In this document: positions 10,313 through 21,345 of the stretch, one piece after another
How the letters are laid out: each line of letters opens with the position of its first letter
Numbering within the stretch: position 1 is the first letter of the stretch
Assembly (NCBI GenBank): GCA_008973525.1
Contig: WACJ01000098.1
Span: forward strand, 372,001-436,000
DNA length: 64,000 nucleotides
Direction of reading: 5' to 3'
Source of the DNA: Stenopsyche tienmushanensis
Taxonomy: Eukaryota > Arthropoda > Insecta > Trichoptera > Stenopsychidae
Position numbers and translations under genes: made by a program
The notes under the pieces: model-generated
The model's database searches: none
Seen by the model: the letters and a program-made list of their open reading frames with translations, nothing else
What the model was told of the DNA's origin: nothing

Positions 10313-11062
10313 TAAATTTTATTTGCGTATATCAAAAAGTGCGCATGATTATTTAAGCAATAAACCGCAGTTATAATAATTTTAATTTTATATAGTTATA
10401 ATATTATTGAACCGAAGAAAGGTCGTTAAATTGTTATAAAAAGAGCTGTTATGATCAATGAGAGAGATCCAGCTGCGAGACTTCAATGACGAACCATTTT
10501 TTTAAAGTATGCCTAAAGTTATTCAGAGAATAGCGGAAAGAACACGTTTTCTATTATACAGGATGTCTTAAGTGTCAGAGTTGTTGAAATAGATTTTTTT
10601 TTTAAAATTTTGAAAAAATACTTTTATAATAACTTTTTCATCTATGGTTGTAATAGCACAAAATTAAATGTTTTTGTATTTTGCAATATATGTTTGATCC
10701 AAATAAATCATTTTATACAATTGGTTTAAAGAAAATTAGTTCTGAGCTTCCGAAGACACAAAAAATGTGCGCTTCTAATATTTTCTAAACAAAAAACTAT
10801 TTTGAACATAGTTTAGTTTTGAATTTTTTTCTAGATTATACTCTTTCCAACAATATGCTACCTGTCATATAAATCATTCAATCAGGTCAGTGTCAGGTCT
10901 GAAGACAATGTGAGCCACGGAATAGGGTACGTCCCCAGGCAAAAAATCCAGTGGTGTCAGGTCGGGAGATTGTATGAGTCATGAAATGGGGCACGTCCAT
11001 AGACAAAATTCCAGTGGTGTCAGGTTTAGTGACCGTGCGAGCCACGGAATATGGCACGTAAT
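10313..11062 (-). mobile_element. Decayed DDE transposon with tandemly repeated transposase fragment
   Basis: The left boundary word TTTATTTGCGTATATCAAAA, then AGTGCGCATGAT (10318-10349), recurs at 51232-51263 next to the same transposase fragment. It is therefore probably part of one transposon family. The right portion is the three-unit array at 10894-11060. The middle is AT-rich and uninformative. True ends were not determined. Confidence 0.5.
10894..11060 (-). repeat. Three tandem ~63-bp units made from a transposase fragment
   Basis: Units begin CAGGTC at 10894, 10958 and 11021 (periods 64 and 63 bp); the third is partial. Each contains GAGCCACGGAATAGGGCACG-like sequence. On the minus strand a unit reads PWLARSPDLTPLDFF in one frame, the PPRSPDLTPLDFFLWG-type motif found near the C-terminal end of many insect Tc1/mariner-superfamily (DDE_3) transposases. 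Because the period is not always a multiple of three, the array cannot encode repeated protein; it is a decayed DNA duplication. Confidence 0.65.
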
Positions 11063-12336
11063 TATCAATAAAAATTGGTTTATTTTATAGCTCAAATATA
11101 GTAATCTCCAGCTGTATGATATTCACGATGCGGGAGCGTCCGAACACAAGCGAATTCGCGATTAAATTAAGTTCAATTGTCATTATAAAAATCCATTATT
11201 AAAGTCATATTCGGCACTGGCGTATCGATGATGATTAGCGGTCCATTCAGGCTAATGAAATATGGATTAACTGCGCGTAGTTATGTTACTTATTGTATGG
11301 CATATCGAAAATGATGCCACGTATTCGAATGTACCTTAATTATTGTGTGGAATGATGGATGTAATTTAGCTGATGTATGCCATTTAGCTGTTTGATTGAG
11401 CATTTCGTCGATCGACATGCTCAATGGACAAGAATATATTTCCATCGAAACGGTGTTGAGCACGTCCTAAAGGGAATACACATGAAAGCGAAATGGAGCA
11501 TGAATACACAGCCGCGGATAAATAATCGTGGTCATAATTTTCGCGGACATTATCTTTATGGAGGCGGGGTACAAAGCCTTTATAATTTGACGAGCGGCAT
11601 CATCGCCGTCGTCAATTGTATTTCCGCGGAGCTTTTATAAGTACCACGGCTATAAATATGAACACTAATGAAGGAAGAGATTGGAGTATGTTGATGGGCG
11701 GCGCCATGGAAAATTGTTTGAAACAGGAGCCTAGAGCGACCATCTTCCGGTTCATAACCGAATTTTGGGCAAACTCTGATCTGAAGTGGAGATGGGAAAA
11801 AGCTTCCAGAAGGAGCGGCAGGTACGCCCCACTAAAAGCTTTTCATTGTTTCATAACGGTGAAACAATGAGCCATATTTCGAAACGACTTCGCCATTATA
11901 ATGGCGCCGCGATGCTCTGCTGCGGTATCAAGTTACATCCCATGAAGCTTTATAGGAATCGACATTTCGTTATGGGGTGGACCGGCCGGGTCCGCCTAAG
12001 GTTTATTGAAAAATAATTGATTCGATCTGCGGACCGAAAAATTATATTATGCTCGGGTCGAAAATATCAGTTCTATATTTATTTTGACAGAAATAGAGAG
12101 CGTTCCAATGGAACAAAACGCTATACTATATGGAAGGGTTTTAATACTTTACCACATATAGCGAGGACGCGATTAAATCGAGCTTTCATATCTATAAATG
12201 GAGCATCTTTTAACTTTGAACTGGACAAATAATGATGCATTAATATATGGTTTTAAACCTTTTACCTCTGTTTTTAAAACTCAAGATGAAATTCAATTAC
12301 TGGAAATCGATAACAAGACCTAATTCATTTAAAATT
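11063..12336. other. Stretch with several overlapping open frames but no recognised gene
   Basis: Plus-strand open frames at 11377-11640, 11616-11870, 11786-12016 and 12017-12232 follow each other without motifs, splice sites or homology that I recognise. The region is less AT-rich than its neighbours, which alone could explain the open frames. Confidence 0.4.
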
Positions 12337-12965
12337 TCTCACAGAGTCAGAATTCCCAGGATCCCAAGCCCGGGATTTTCAATAGTTTAGGAAATTACAT
12401 TGATAAATTTGATTAAAAATTACTAATAAGTCCATTTGTTTAATATAAAAAAATAATTTGAAGGCTACAGAATTTTATTTATGTAAAAAAAGATAAAAAT
12501 ACAATTCAAAAATAGATAAATAAAACACAAAAAAAATTCAAATATCAGATCCAGACTAAATGTCGAAACACTCGATGTTTAATGTCACTTTGGGCAATTT
12601 TCACGGTCAACCTGCTGCTGAAAATGCACGCTCAGCCTTCACACAAGTTGAAGGTATCGTCATCAGATATTTAAATGCTAGTTCGAGTTGATAACCGCGT
12701 GAGCCCCCATTTTCATATAACACCATCGATTCCTATCTGCTGAGACACGGACTAAAACTCACAAAATTCCCGATTCCTTGACAAATTATTTATTTCCGTC
12801 GCTGCAGATGAATACTCATATACTATAATACTTTGATGTGATTCGTAATTATATTACGAAGGAATACAAAAATTCTGAAGCCCGTATCTATTATATTTCA
12901 TATCGATATTCCCATTATTAGAGTCGAGGTGTACTAAATACATCACCGGTAAAAACTTAATTACA
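12337..12965 (-). mobile_element. hAT-superfamily transposon relic, copy 1
   Basis: It starts near 12341 with CAGAGTCAGAATTCCCAGGA, a CAG-initial end typical of hAT elements. It contains a hAT dimerisation-domain remnant on the minus strand (12607-12718), followed by the ~180-bp module 12778-12955 shared with copies at 28100-28275 and 31255-31440. The second copy (30985-31445) preserves the same order. No 8-bp target duplication was resolved. Confidence 0.7.
12607..12718 (-). pseudogene. hAT transposase C-terminal dimerisation domain fragment
   Basis: Minus-strand translation reads ENGGSRGYQLELAFKYLMTI followed by PSTCVKAERAFSAAG and a stop (TGA at 12607-12609). The signature (A/S)ERxFSxAG, preceded by 'ATP.SSV' or 'IP.TSV', is diagnostic for the hAT C-terminal dimerisation domain (hATC). 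The stop interrupts the domain, and the catalytic RNase-H fold upstream is not recognisable, so this is a fragment. Confidence 0.85.
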
Positions 12966-13309
12966 CCGGGCAAAACTTACTCATTTAGAAACATGGTTCA
13001 ATTTTAGCAAAAATGATGAATGGAGATCACACACGATTCATTTAATAATGTCGAAGTCCACACATTGATCATTTTTTATTAGGGCATATCACATGAACGT
13101 TCGGATTTTCATACTTTCGCACGTAAATTCGTCGAACTCTTGAATTACAACGTCCCAGTTTCGGAACTATTTATTCCTTAAAAAGAATCACAAGTGACAA
13201 AAATTTTGAAAATCTATTGGAGAGAGAATTGGGAAATAAGGCAAATATGGTGAAATTTATTTATTTTAAATATTTAATTTTGCCCTAAAGGTTTGCCTGA
13301 TTTTAAGAA

Positions 13310-13720
13310 GGAATAATGTGTTGTGTCCTTGTTTGTCCACCATACAGTAATCATGAACTTTCTTGATCCATTGAAAGCTTTGACGAATGTCTTGGAGATT
13401 CATCGGCATTCAATCCTTGTCATTTCCTATTGTCGTGTGAAATTCAATTTTTATCACAAGTATTGACGTAATTTATCAATTATTCAGTTTTAACCATTCC
13501 ATTTAACCTTTTAACTGCCAACGACGCACCGGTGCGTCGAATTTGTATGCGCTGATGAGTCATTGGCAGTTAAAAGGTTAAGCAAGTTTACACAAAAAAT
13601 ATACGTGTCATTTACACCTAATCTACGAGAAAGTTCTCGAGCTGCCGTATGTGGATTAACTTCCACTATGGCTTTTAAATTATTACGGTTTTGGATCTAA
13701 CGCGAGGTTCATTGTTGAGA
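13310..13720 (-). pseudogene. Mariner transposase relic split by a piggyBac-type MITE
   Basis: On the minus strand, 13615-13690 gives IVEVNPHTAARELSRRLGVN, a mariner N-terminal helix-turn-helix block. After the MITE at 13503-13581, at about 13315-13400, the frame reads FMITVWWTNKDTTHYSFLKS. That matches the mariner core 'MVTVWWS..GVIHYSFLNPG' near the second catalytic Asp region. Stops are frequent. The intervening GDEKW block is not visible, so part of the core is lost. A 47-codon ATG frame overlapping the core block in another phase is treated as a shadow. Confidence 0.65.
13503..13581. mobile_element. piggyBac-type MITE (~79 bp including TTAA ends)
   Basis: The ends are TTAACCTTTTAACTGCCAA and, inverted, TTGGCAGTTAAAAGGTTAA. 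TTAA lies at both boundaries (13503-13506, 13578-13581) with terminal CC/GG, the pattern of piggyBac elements. Inside is a second palindrome, CGACGCACCGGTGCGTCG. It carries no coding sequence and is inserted within the mariner relic at 13310-13720. Confidence 0.75.
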
Positions 13721-16254
13721 TTCACATTACCGGAACGAATTTTTTTGTACCGTACTCTTAAATCGATTCTTATCCGACAGCTCCGTTGATATTTCTACGT
13801 GCTTCCGTTGTATTGCGTCCCAATTTGAACTAATACAAAAAAGAGAGCGGGATTCTTTGGATGACGCCATCCTATTGAAAGCCATATAAAACAATAGAAA
13901 TAGCAACAAGACCCCATATATAAGAAGAAAAAAAATTGAAGACAATAATGCTTTTGTCAATTGAAAAAAGTCGAACTTGTGAAATTTTGCACATAACCAT
14001 TTTTAATCACGGTCGATCTTTGACTAATTGAAATTCCGACTCTTCATATGATATTCCCTAATATAATATATTATGAGGTTTTACGGTCGTCTTTTTATAT
14101 TATAAGAATATAAAATACTAATATGCAATTATATAGTATGTCCGTGACCATGAGCGCATTATCATGTTCGAGATCAAGATTTATATTTCTGTAATTAAAA
14201 TTGGCATTTGTGGGCCGTTATTATTTTATCATACACATGTTTGAGGATTTTACTAAAAAATAACCTAAAAATATGTATCCATCACTATGTTCGGATACAA
14301 ACTGAGCTCAAACAAAATGTCTCAAAATACGCGAATATTTTTGGTTCTCCCTAGCAAATGAAAACATCAACACTCTATATTTTGCTATGAATAATGTTAT
14401 GTTGAAATACGAATATTCGTGTGAATTAATGGGATTTTAAGAATTCATGTCATGTAACAAATACATTTGTATTATTAAATTGCTTGATGTTATCGCTATG
14501 GTATTTTTAGAGGCATTCATGTGATTTTTTGGGAATCCTTTTAATGGCGATTTCGGGCAAGTAAAGTCATCAAGGCGATGATCACCGGCGCGAGCCATTT
14601 ATCGATTGTGAAATAGTAGAATGGAATCCGGCAGAAAGTTGACACCCAGAAAATTGCGATGAAAACTTCCCAAATTGCTTATTTACCGACTAATCGCGAA
14701 TAAATCGCGAAAAACTTGGACACGAAAAAGGGCCGCAGGCGGACGAGAGGGAAATTGGGCGGACGCGATGGGAGCGAAAGTCGACAAAGGAAACTTTGTT
14801 TTCCCACCGATAAATTTGAAGGGTTAAAGACTACAAAGTAAAGTTTGCCGCAGGATCTGCAGGGGCCCAGAAATCCGGATGAAACATTCGTGCGGATTTT
14901 GGACCCGGACGCCTTATCGCGATCGACCGGCCATTTCCGACAAATCGATTAATAAATAACGTCGACCGCCGCAAAACTGGAAAATGTGGATAAGGCCATT
15001 AAAGTTTATATTCTTCCGTATTTGCAGAGTGTGCCAAACCTGGGAAAGTAACTATAAATTTTTGATGTAAGGCGAAAAGATGCGGCGATCTGGAGATGCT
15101 GGGGAACAAGCGGCGGACGTGGAAGCCTTTTTAATCTCACTATGCATCACTTGTGAAATATTCGGGGTTGTGGAGAACTTTGTGGAAGAAGATAATATTT
15201 AATTGCCATAATATAAATCGACATTTTTTATGGTATCCAAACTTTTTCACTGAAGGATAAATCATTTTTATTTCGGATTAGAACTTTTCTATAATCGTAT
15301 AAAGTTTTTCATGTAAGTTATTAATCACGAAACTTTGCTCTATGTATTGATTGTTGGAATTTTTGGGTGGATGGAATTTTACTGATATATGAAGATCGGT
15401 AAATCAAGAGCGCTGGCGTTGTGGAATTTCGACAAGAACAATAAACCACATAGCGTGGCATTAAAGACTAACATAAAAATAGACATCATTAAATACTTCC
15501 AAAGGGAAAGCATAACTTAAGTACTAAATTATTATACTAGATTTGAATTTGAGCATAATTGTAAAAATATATCAGTTATATGTTCGCAAATGAAAGCTCC
15601 TATGGGGGAAGGTCCGACATTTGAAAAACTCGTGTATCCATAAAGACGAACGAGGAATACACGCCCGAGCAGGTTTTGATTTTCTTCGCGGCAATCCTTG
15701 CGGCGCTCCGAGCTTTTTATAAGCCTTAAAAGGGACAATGCCCTTCGAGAGCTTTTCGAAAGACTCGAGACGAACCAGAACCGGCTGTAGGCCGGTGTGT
15801 CCATCATAAAAAGTTTCACCAAGGTAACATGCCTGAGTGGCATAAAGATGTGCCGGCTGCTAGAGATATGAAATGTGCCATAAAACCTGAAGCTTCGACA
15901 TGTTAGACCCAACATTTTTATTTTTATTCTTTCAAATTGCAAAAAACTTTCAACGCCGTGTTGATCGTGATAGCGAAATTACGGTCCTTCAATAATTCTA
16001 AAATTATTTATGTCAAGAAAAATTCATCCCACAACCTATCATATACTGAAAAATTATTGCATTTTGGTTACAAATATTGCTAAATAAGCAAGCATAAAAC
16101 TATAGAAGTAAGACAGTATAATTAAAATAAGATGAACGTGGGCGTTCCTATGGAAGCACATCAGACATTGTATGAAGTTGGTCCGAGAAATTCCCGATCT
16201 AACAAAAAAAACCCAAAAAAATAGGAAAGCATATCATTTATAGATTTTTAACAT
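13721..16254. other. Stretch without recognised gene; GC-richer block 14540-15180
   Basis: Open frames at 13727-13960 (minus) and 15532-15942 (minus, 136 codons) show no recognised motif. The block at 14540-15180 is noticeably GC-richer and free of visible repeats. It may be older unique sequence, but no exon is supported. Confidence 0.4.
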
Positions 16255-16735
16255 AGTCTTCTTTCATCTAGAAAGACTTTTCTCAGCAATGTTCAATAGC
16301 TTCGATAACTTGTTTATAGTAAAACTGTGCAAAAAAAATATCCATCGATGATATGTATTTGGTACACCATTATTACTTTTATTGAATATAGTTGAAGTTG
16401 AAGTGGAACAATTTTTATAAAGTTATAAAATCCTACGAAATACATCACTGGTAGGAAAAATTTAAACTGATTAATCAAATGTGGCCATTTATTCTTCATT
16501 TCATCATTCAAACATTGCAATAAATTTGCATAATACTCGCCGATTTTTTTCCTTTTAGTCCCTTTCTTTTGATTATGATTATGAATATCCATGATTATGA
16601 ATCATCGCAAAAACTCAGCTTCATTGCAGTGTAACATCGCCAAACACTCGATTGAAACAACTTCACAACGCTGTTTGCATTCCATTGTGAGCAAACGCGG
16701 TACCCATCTTGCGCACAGCTTTCTCGTGTTCAAAT
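16255..16735 (-). pseudogene. Mariner transposase relic (minus strand)
   Basis: Minus-strand frames give in order RKAVRKMGT/ALCARW-type sequence at 16700-16732; VVSIECLAMLHCNEAEFLR at about 16620-16680; GEYYANLLQCLNDEMKNKW at about 16485-16540; and near 16260-16300 a diverged C-terminus, KEDYV, corresponding to GDYVEK. These match the linker, the segment before the first catalytic Asp, the YC/YY..LL.RL block and the C-terminus of mariner transposases. Frameshifts and stops occur between blocks, and the DETWIHY motif has decayed. It relates to the copies at 38370-38575 and 42003-42185. Confidence 0.7.
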
Positions 16736-16827
16736 TTTCAGTCAATATGCGATATACAACACGTTTTTAAATGTTTATCATGTCTGCTGGTTTGTGCACT
16801 GTCGACGGTCATTCAATACAATTTTGG

Positions 16828-16940
16828 GGACCTGTAGGTAGTCCCGTGGTTAAGCAGCTGGACTCGTGGTTAAAGCATCTTGGCTTTGAATCCAACAGGA
16901 AGTGAGACTGGCGATTACAATTTTAAAAACATATATACGC
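16828..16940 (+). repeat. tRNA-derived SINE, copy A
   Basis: Begins GACCTGTAGGTAGTCCCGTG followed by GTTAAGCAGCTGGACT, a box-A-like region, and includes a diverged box B (TTTGAATCC). It ends ACTGGCGATTACAATTTTAA, AAAC. The same family occurs at 20517, 29861 (minus) and 19192 (minus). It abuts an LTR-like copy. Confidence 0.65.
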
Positions 16941-17300
16941 TATACGCTAAGGGCGATTTAATATCCCCATGCGCTGTTAATTGGAGCAGATTTAATTCTT
17001 CAGATTAGCAGCGACATCTTCCGTCTCTCTTCAGATGCAATGTGCTATTTTGACAGCTCAATCTGCCGGCCAGGCTGCCACAATTGCCAGTTGAGGCGAT
17101 TGACCTTGGCTGCGGGAGGACGTCCTTTACGCAGCCAAATCCCTCTCTCACGTGCCGAATAAATATTTACACAGAGAAGAGAGTCTTTTCGTTCGACGTC
17201 CGTCCACCACTATTCATCCGTCCGGTTGTACATGATCCGATAGAAGAACGAACCCTAAAAACTTTTTTCTGGCGTGTTCATCTCATTTGGTCGACCACTG
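16941..17300 (+). repeat. LTR-like repeat, copy 3
   Basis: Shares with copies 4-6 the blocks GGGCGATTTA, GCGCTGTTAA, CAGCGACATCTTCCGTCTCT, the palindrome (17107-17137), CCCTCTCTCACGTG, AATAAA (17159-17164), and a 3' region with CGTCCACC, CCGTCCGG and GAAGAACGA. The palindrome has a small mismatch patch in its right arm. No internal retrotransposon sequence adjoins. Confidence 0.7.
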
Positions 17301-17400
17301 CGATGTTCGTCTTGGCAGCTCGTACGAAACCGACGAGACTTTTCAAATAACACGCTCGTACTATCATAAGAACACTTCAGCACGTAGTCAACGTTAATAT

Positions 17401-17690
17401 ATGGCAAAAAATGAATTCCTTTCACCAAATGAAATTTTAGTTCTCACTCAGAAATCTGCATATAGTGAGATTGCAGCATGATTTAATTTGAGTTATGAAA
17501 ATTTAGTGGTTTAAGATTTTTTCACTCAAATGGGACTCTGTACAGTTTTATAATCACTTCAGTATTTTTAGACCGAGAAAATCGTAAAAAGCTTGGATCA
17601 AGAAGATCTATCGAAAGTATTATTATTCCACAATCTTTAAATTTGAACTCAAGTAAATCATATTTTGAATAGTCTGGATCTTATGAACAT
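17401..17690 (+). pseudogene. Possible Tc1-like transposase N-terminal relic
   Basis: The plus strand opens with ATG and reads MAKNEFLSPNEILVLTQKSA then YSEIAA, stop, FNLSYENLVV. This resembles a Tc1-type helix-turn-helix ('LS..ER..I..L...G.SYREIA..LN.S..TV'). It is followed by RKKLGSRRSIESIII, resembling the linker and second helix-turn-helix start. Similarity is weak and stops are present, so this is tentative. Confidence 0.35.
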
Positions 17691-19191
17691 TTATCCACAA
17701 TTTGGATTTAAATACGAACCTTTATAATGAGAGTTCAAGAATTAGCTCACACGTTAGGGGATAATTCATCCCTATGAATCGTTCTATCATATCCTCCATC
17801 TAAACTATTTGGGGTCTTTATACAACGCAAATTAAAGGATAAACGATAAAATAATAGCTCTATTGCCCTTAAATATGGTGAAATTTATCCTGGTATTTTT
17901 GACTAGTTTTAATATAATTTTAATAACTACATCGTCATTGCTAATTTTTAAATGTTCATTGGATTAAACGGTGGTCATTGAAAATTGGCGTCAGCGATAT
18001 TAACGCGGGAAAATGTAAACATTCAACGCTTAAGTTTTTATATCTAAGAATAATTAGGGCCAAATTAAGAATAATAAAAGACGTGAACAGAACAAGAGAG
18101 GAGATTGGGCAGAACTGAAGAATGTGGCCCATTAAAAACATAATAAAACAGAAAAAGAAGCATAATTGAAAAATTAGCTTGCACGAACGCGAAATGTTTT
18201 TTCGGGGGATGAAAGCTTTCAAAAATAATTTGGAACGAAAACAGGACAAATAGGGGTTTATATCCCGCGTCGCCGAGGACACCGCAAAATAAAAATTAAT
18301 ATCAAGAAAGGAAACATAAAACACGACTGTGGCCGCGTCGTGTGAACGAAATCAACACAAATAAATAATTATGTTAATTTATTTATTATGTAAATTGCCA
18401 CCTGATCCTCCCCCTCATGCCATTGTACTGTCTCCTCCGCGGTGTTTGTCAAATAAAACCGCCATGTTTACGAACGGCATTATCGGAGACGAAAATGGCT
18501 AAAGAAAATATAATGCGTGTCGGGGAATTAAGCGAGCTAAGAGAAATTAGCAGTTCACAATCTATTTACACAAGGTTATTAGTGGAATTTCTCCTGTAAG
18601 ATACGCAGGATAGTCGTGTACAGCCAGTGACATACTCGTGTGAGTTCTGTAGGAACTGGTGTTTGTGATGTTCGAAGAACCCATCACGTGTCAAGCCTAT
18701 AAAACCATTGACATTACAGCTTCACAGCGAAAATTTTAGACTTTAAGCTTATAAGACTCTAACAAAGGTATAACGCAGCGTTACACACGGAAACAACGAC
18801 GGGAATTTATATGTTGGAATTGCGGAAATTATTTTAAATCAGGCTTATCGTGTTTAGGGGTGACATTTGTCTTAAACCATGTCAAATATCACAACTTATT
18901 TCGATACGATCTTTCTACTTACATAGCTTTGAGTCCATAGTCCTCAGCTTTGAGTCCATAGTCAGACGCATTGTATAATACAAAAGGTTTATCAATATCA
19001 CAACTATCAACTATAGTGATAATAAAAACCAAATGAAAAAAGGTTTGTGACCGTATGATCACGCTAGTAGCATGTGGCGTAAATTTGTCATTCAAATGTA
19101 TTGTTTTTATTATTTTTATAATTGGATTCATTCCCCTTCTATGGCGCTTTTGCCTACCGCTTTGAAACGATTTCCATAACGCTTATATGAT
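17691..19191. other. Stretch without recognised gene
   Basis: A 122-codon hydrophobic open frame on the minus strand (17956-18324) has the composition expected of AT-rich noise and no recognised motif. Nothing else is supported. Confidence 0.4.
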
Positions 19192-19260
19192 TTAAAATTG
19201 CGGTCGCTAACCACATCTCCTATAGGATAGAACCCAAGATCTTTTAGTTACAAGTCCATT
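19192..19260 (-). repeat. tRNA-derived SINE, copy D (truncated)
   Basis: On the minus strand: TGGACTTGTAACTAAAAGAT, CTTGGGTTC (box B), then AGGAGATGTGGTTAGCGACC. This matches the 3' two thirds of copies B and C; the box-A end is missing. Confidence 0.55.
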
Positions 19261-20280
19261 CATTCCGATTCATGATTCATCGAAAAAAATAAACTTCATG
19301 GACATGTTACATATGCATAATTGCACTTTAACGAATAAAGTATTAAAAAAGGGCAGTTTTAACAAAGTTATTTAGTGTTACCTTATGGTCACGTTCATCT
19401 ATGATATGCATGTGTTTCAAGTCTGCAATTTTTGCAAATGACATTTTTTTAATAAAGTAAAACGATTGCATATTTCATCCTTGACACTTATTCCGGTCGT
19501 GTGGCTTTGATGCCATCCAGAGGTAGCAGTTCAGATTTCGGGAATTGGTGCTCGATAAAGTATCAGAAAATATTGGCACGTAAAAAAGTCGTATACTACA
19601 TCATAAAAAGCAGAAGTCGATTAAAAAAATTGACATCCTACGAATGTAACCATTCCGCCCAGATGAGCACGGCATTGTCGGGGGCCCATCAAATCCCATA
19701 AATCCCTTGATGCGCATCTAATTGTTAAGTGTTGTGTGGATTTATTCCCGACGTGGAATCGGTGCAAGCTTTCGCTATGTATCCTTTTCCATTTGTTTCA
19801 ATTGTCCGTCATTCGTGTTTAACGGCCGTTAACGTTGACTGGATCTGCCAATTTCGCGAGGCTTTTCATACGACACAATGAAAAGCTATCGGTTGTTGTC
19901 ACAGATTGAACGGTTCAACGAGCAACATCGTGAACCGTGAATTTTGTGTTTTTAATCCCCGGGGGTGGTTCTCGCAATTAGATTTTCCACATGTTTCATA
20001 TTGGACACGGACAAAAATCTTTTCGGGGGGCTCTAGTGAAAGGTACGGACACAATGGCGGATTTTTCAGATGGGGCTTCGCGTTTTTGTGCCAGGCAATT
20101 ATTGAAAAACGTAATCTGCAAAACAAACCTAGGCGGAAATATTTCCGATGGATTTTTTGTCTAGTTTCCGAGCACGGAAGCAAAAAGACAAAACGTATAT
20201 ATTTTTGTTCGAAATTCCCATTTGCCAGAAGAATTAGAATTTAAAAAAAATATTTTTGATAAGTAACAATTCTTAATTAC
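19261..20280. other. Stretch without recognised gene
   Basis: Overlapping open frames on both strands at 19899-20244 have no motif I recognise. The region is moderately GC-rich. Confidence 0.4.
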
Positions 20281-20470
20281 TTAACCATCAGCGACTTACC
20301 GGTGAATCACTGTATTATTTTCTAAAAAATATTATGCCAAGGATTTTGGGAATGATCCCGCAGGGCAGCATGTGGTATACATGCATATGCTAGGGACACA
20401 CAAGTCGTCTTTAGATAACAAAATGTCTGTAATGTAATATCTCAAAAATCACCGCCGGTTTAAAGGTTAA
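20281..20470. mobile_element. piggyBac-type MITE, diverged (~190 bp)
   Basis: Left end TTAACCATCAGCGACTTACC then GGTGA. The right end, inverted, is TTAACCTTTAAACCGGCGGT then GATT. TTAA at both boundaries with adjacent CC/GG follows the pattern of the MITE at 13503. The subterminal arms match only partly, so this is a moderate-confidence call. Confidence 0.45.
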
Positions 20471-20516
20471 ATACAGCAATGCAAGTATATTAATACAGGC
20501 TTTACTTTGGCTGTTC

Positions 20517-20622
20517 GACCTGTAGGTGGTCCTGCGGTTAAGCGGTTGGACTAGTAACTCAATCATCATGGGTTCAAATACACTGAAGGTGTGGCTGGCG
20601 ACCACATTTTTAAAACATATTC
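20517..20622 (+). repeat. tRNA-derived SINE, copy B
   Basis: Best copy of the family. The head is GACCTGTAGGTGGTCCTGCG then GTTAAGCGGTTGGACT. Box B is GGGTTCAAATAC. The body is GTGGCTGGCGACCACATTTT, TAAAAC. The tRNA-like head and 3' body without coding capacity define it as a SINE. Its LINE partner was not identified. Confidence 0.7.
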
Positions 20623-21035
20623 CCTATAGAAAACTATAGCAAAATGGTTGACAATAGTCAAAAATATGGAAGTATTATATTACGGGTACCTAGGAAAAAG
20701 TGCGTTTTTTTAATAAGTAACTGTGATGATCAGTTGTGTTGTGTTTATATCTTCCATTATAAAACAATCCCTATTCATAACGGAAGGCAGGAAAGTATTT
20801 TGACAAACAAAGAAGTAGACATTCTAAATTTATCGATGAAAATCGCATAGCTTTATAAATTGAAGCCAATCAAAAATTTTTCATTCAAGAAATGACAAAC
20901 AAAGTGAGAAAAAATAACGGATATTCATGGTTCAGTGTTCAAAGAAGTTTGTAAAAAATCAGCAGCGTACAAACAAGATGTATGGAATAGTGGTTTTTAA
21001 TGGGATATTAATAGTATAATTTATTTTGAACTAGG
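20623..21035. other. Stretch without recognised gene
   Basis: A 68-codon open frame (20644-20850, plus) lacks recognised motifs. Confidence 0.4.
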
Positions 21036-21345
21036 GATTACCCGGAATGCGTTGCAATGCCACGTCTCGCATAACAAGCTGCGTACACAAACAATATTTT
21101 TATTATGCTTATGTTATTCCCACAAGTATAAACAATAAGTTGACAAAGTTTTATTGCAATCGGATGAACGGTATGAAAGCGCATTAAATACGAACAAACA
21201 AACACTAATTTTTATATATCAGACTATGCCTATATTACTCGCGCAATTCTTAGCAATAAGTGAACGAAATTTTATCGCAATCCGATGAACGGTATGGCAG
21301 CGCATTACATACGAACAAACAGATATTTATTTTTATATACAGGCC
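21036..21345 (+). repeat. Internally duplicated dispersed repeat, copy 1
   Basis: Two related ~120-bp modules lie in direct order. Each contains AATAAGTTGAC or AATAAGTGAAC, then TTTTATYGCAATC, GATGAACGGTATG, GCGCATTA and ACGAACAAACA, then TTTTTATATA. Copies are at 25825-26050 (plus) and 47170-47515 (minus). No coding sequence is visible. The AACAAAC...TTTTATATAT tail resembles ends of several insect non-autonomous elements, but I cannot assign a superfamily. Confidence 0.65.

Noticed and set aside
15532..15942. 136-codon frame, minus strand
   Set aside because: Longest non-repeat frame but without any recognisable motif, and no conserved counterpart could be named.
17956..18324. 122-codon hydrophobic frame, minus strand
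   Set aside because: Composition is what AT-rich DNA gives by chance (many Phe, Leu, Ile); no domain or splice signal.
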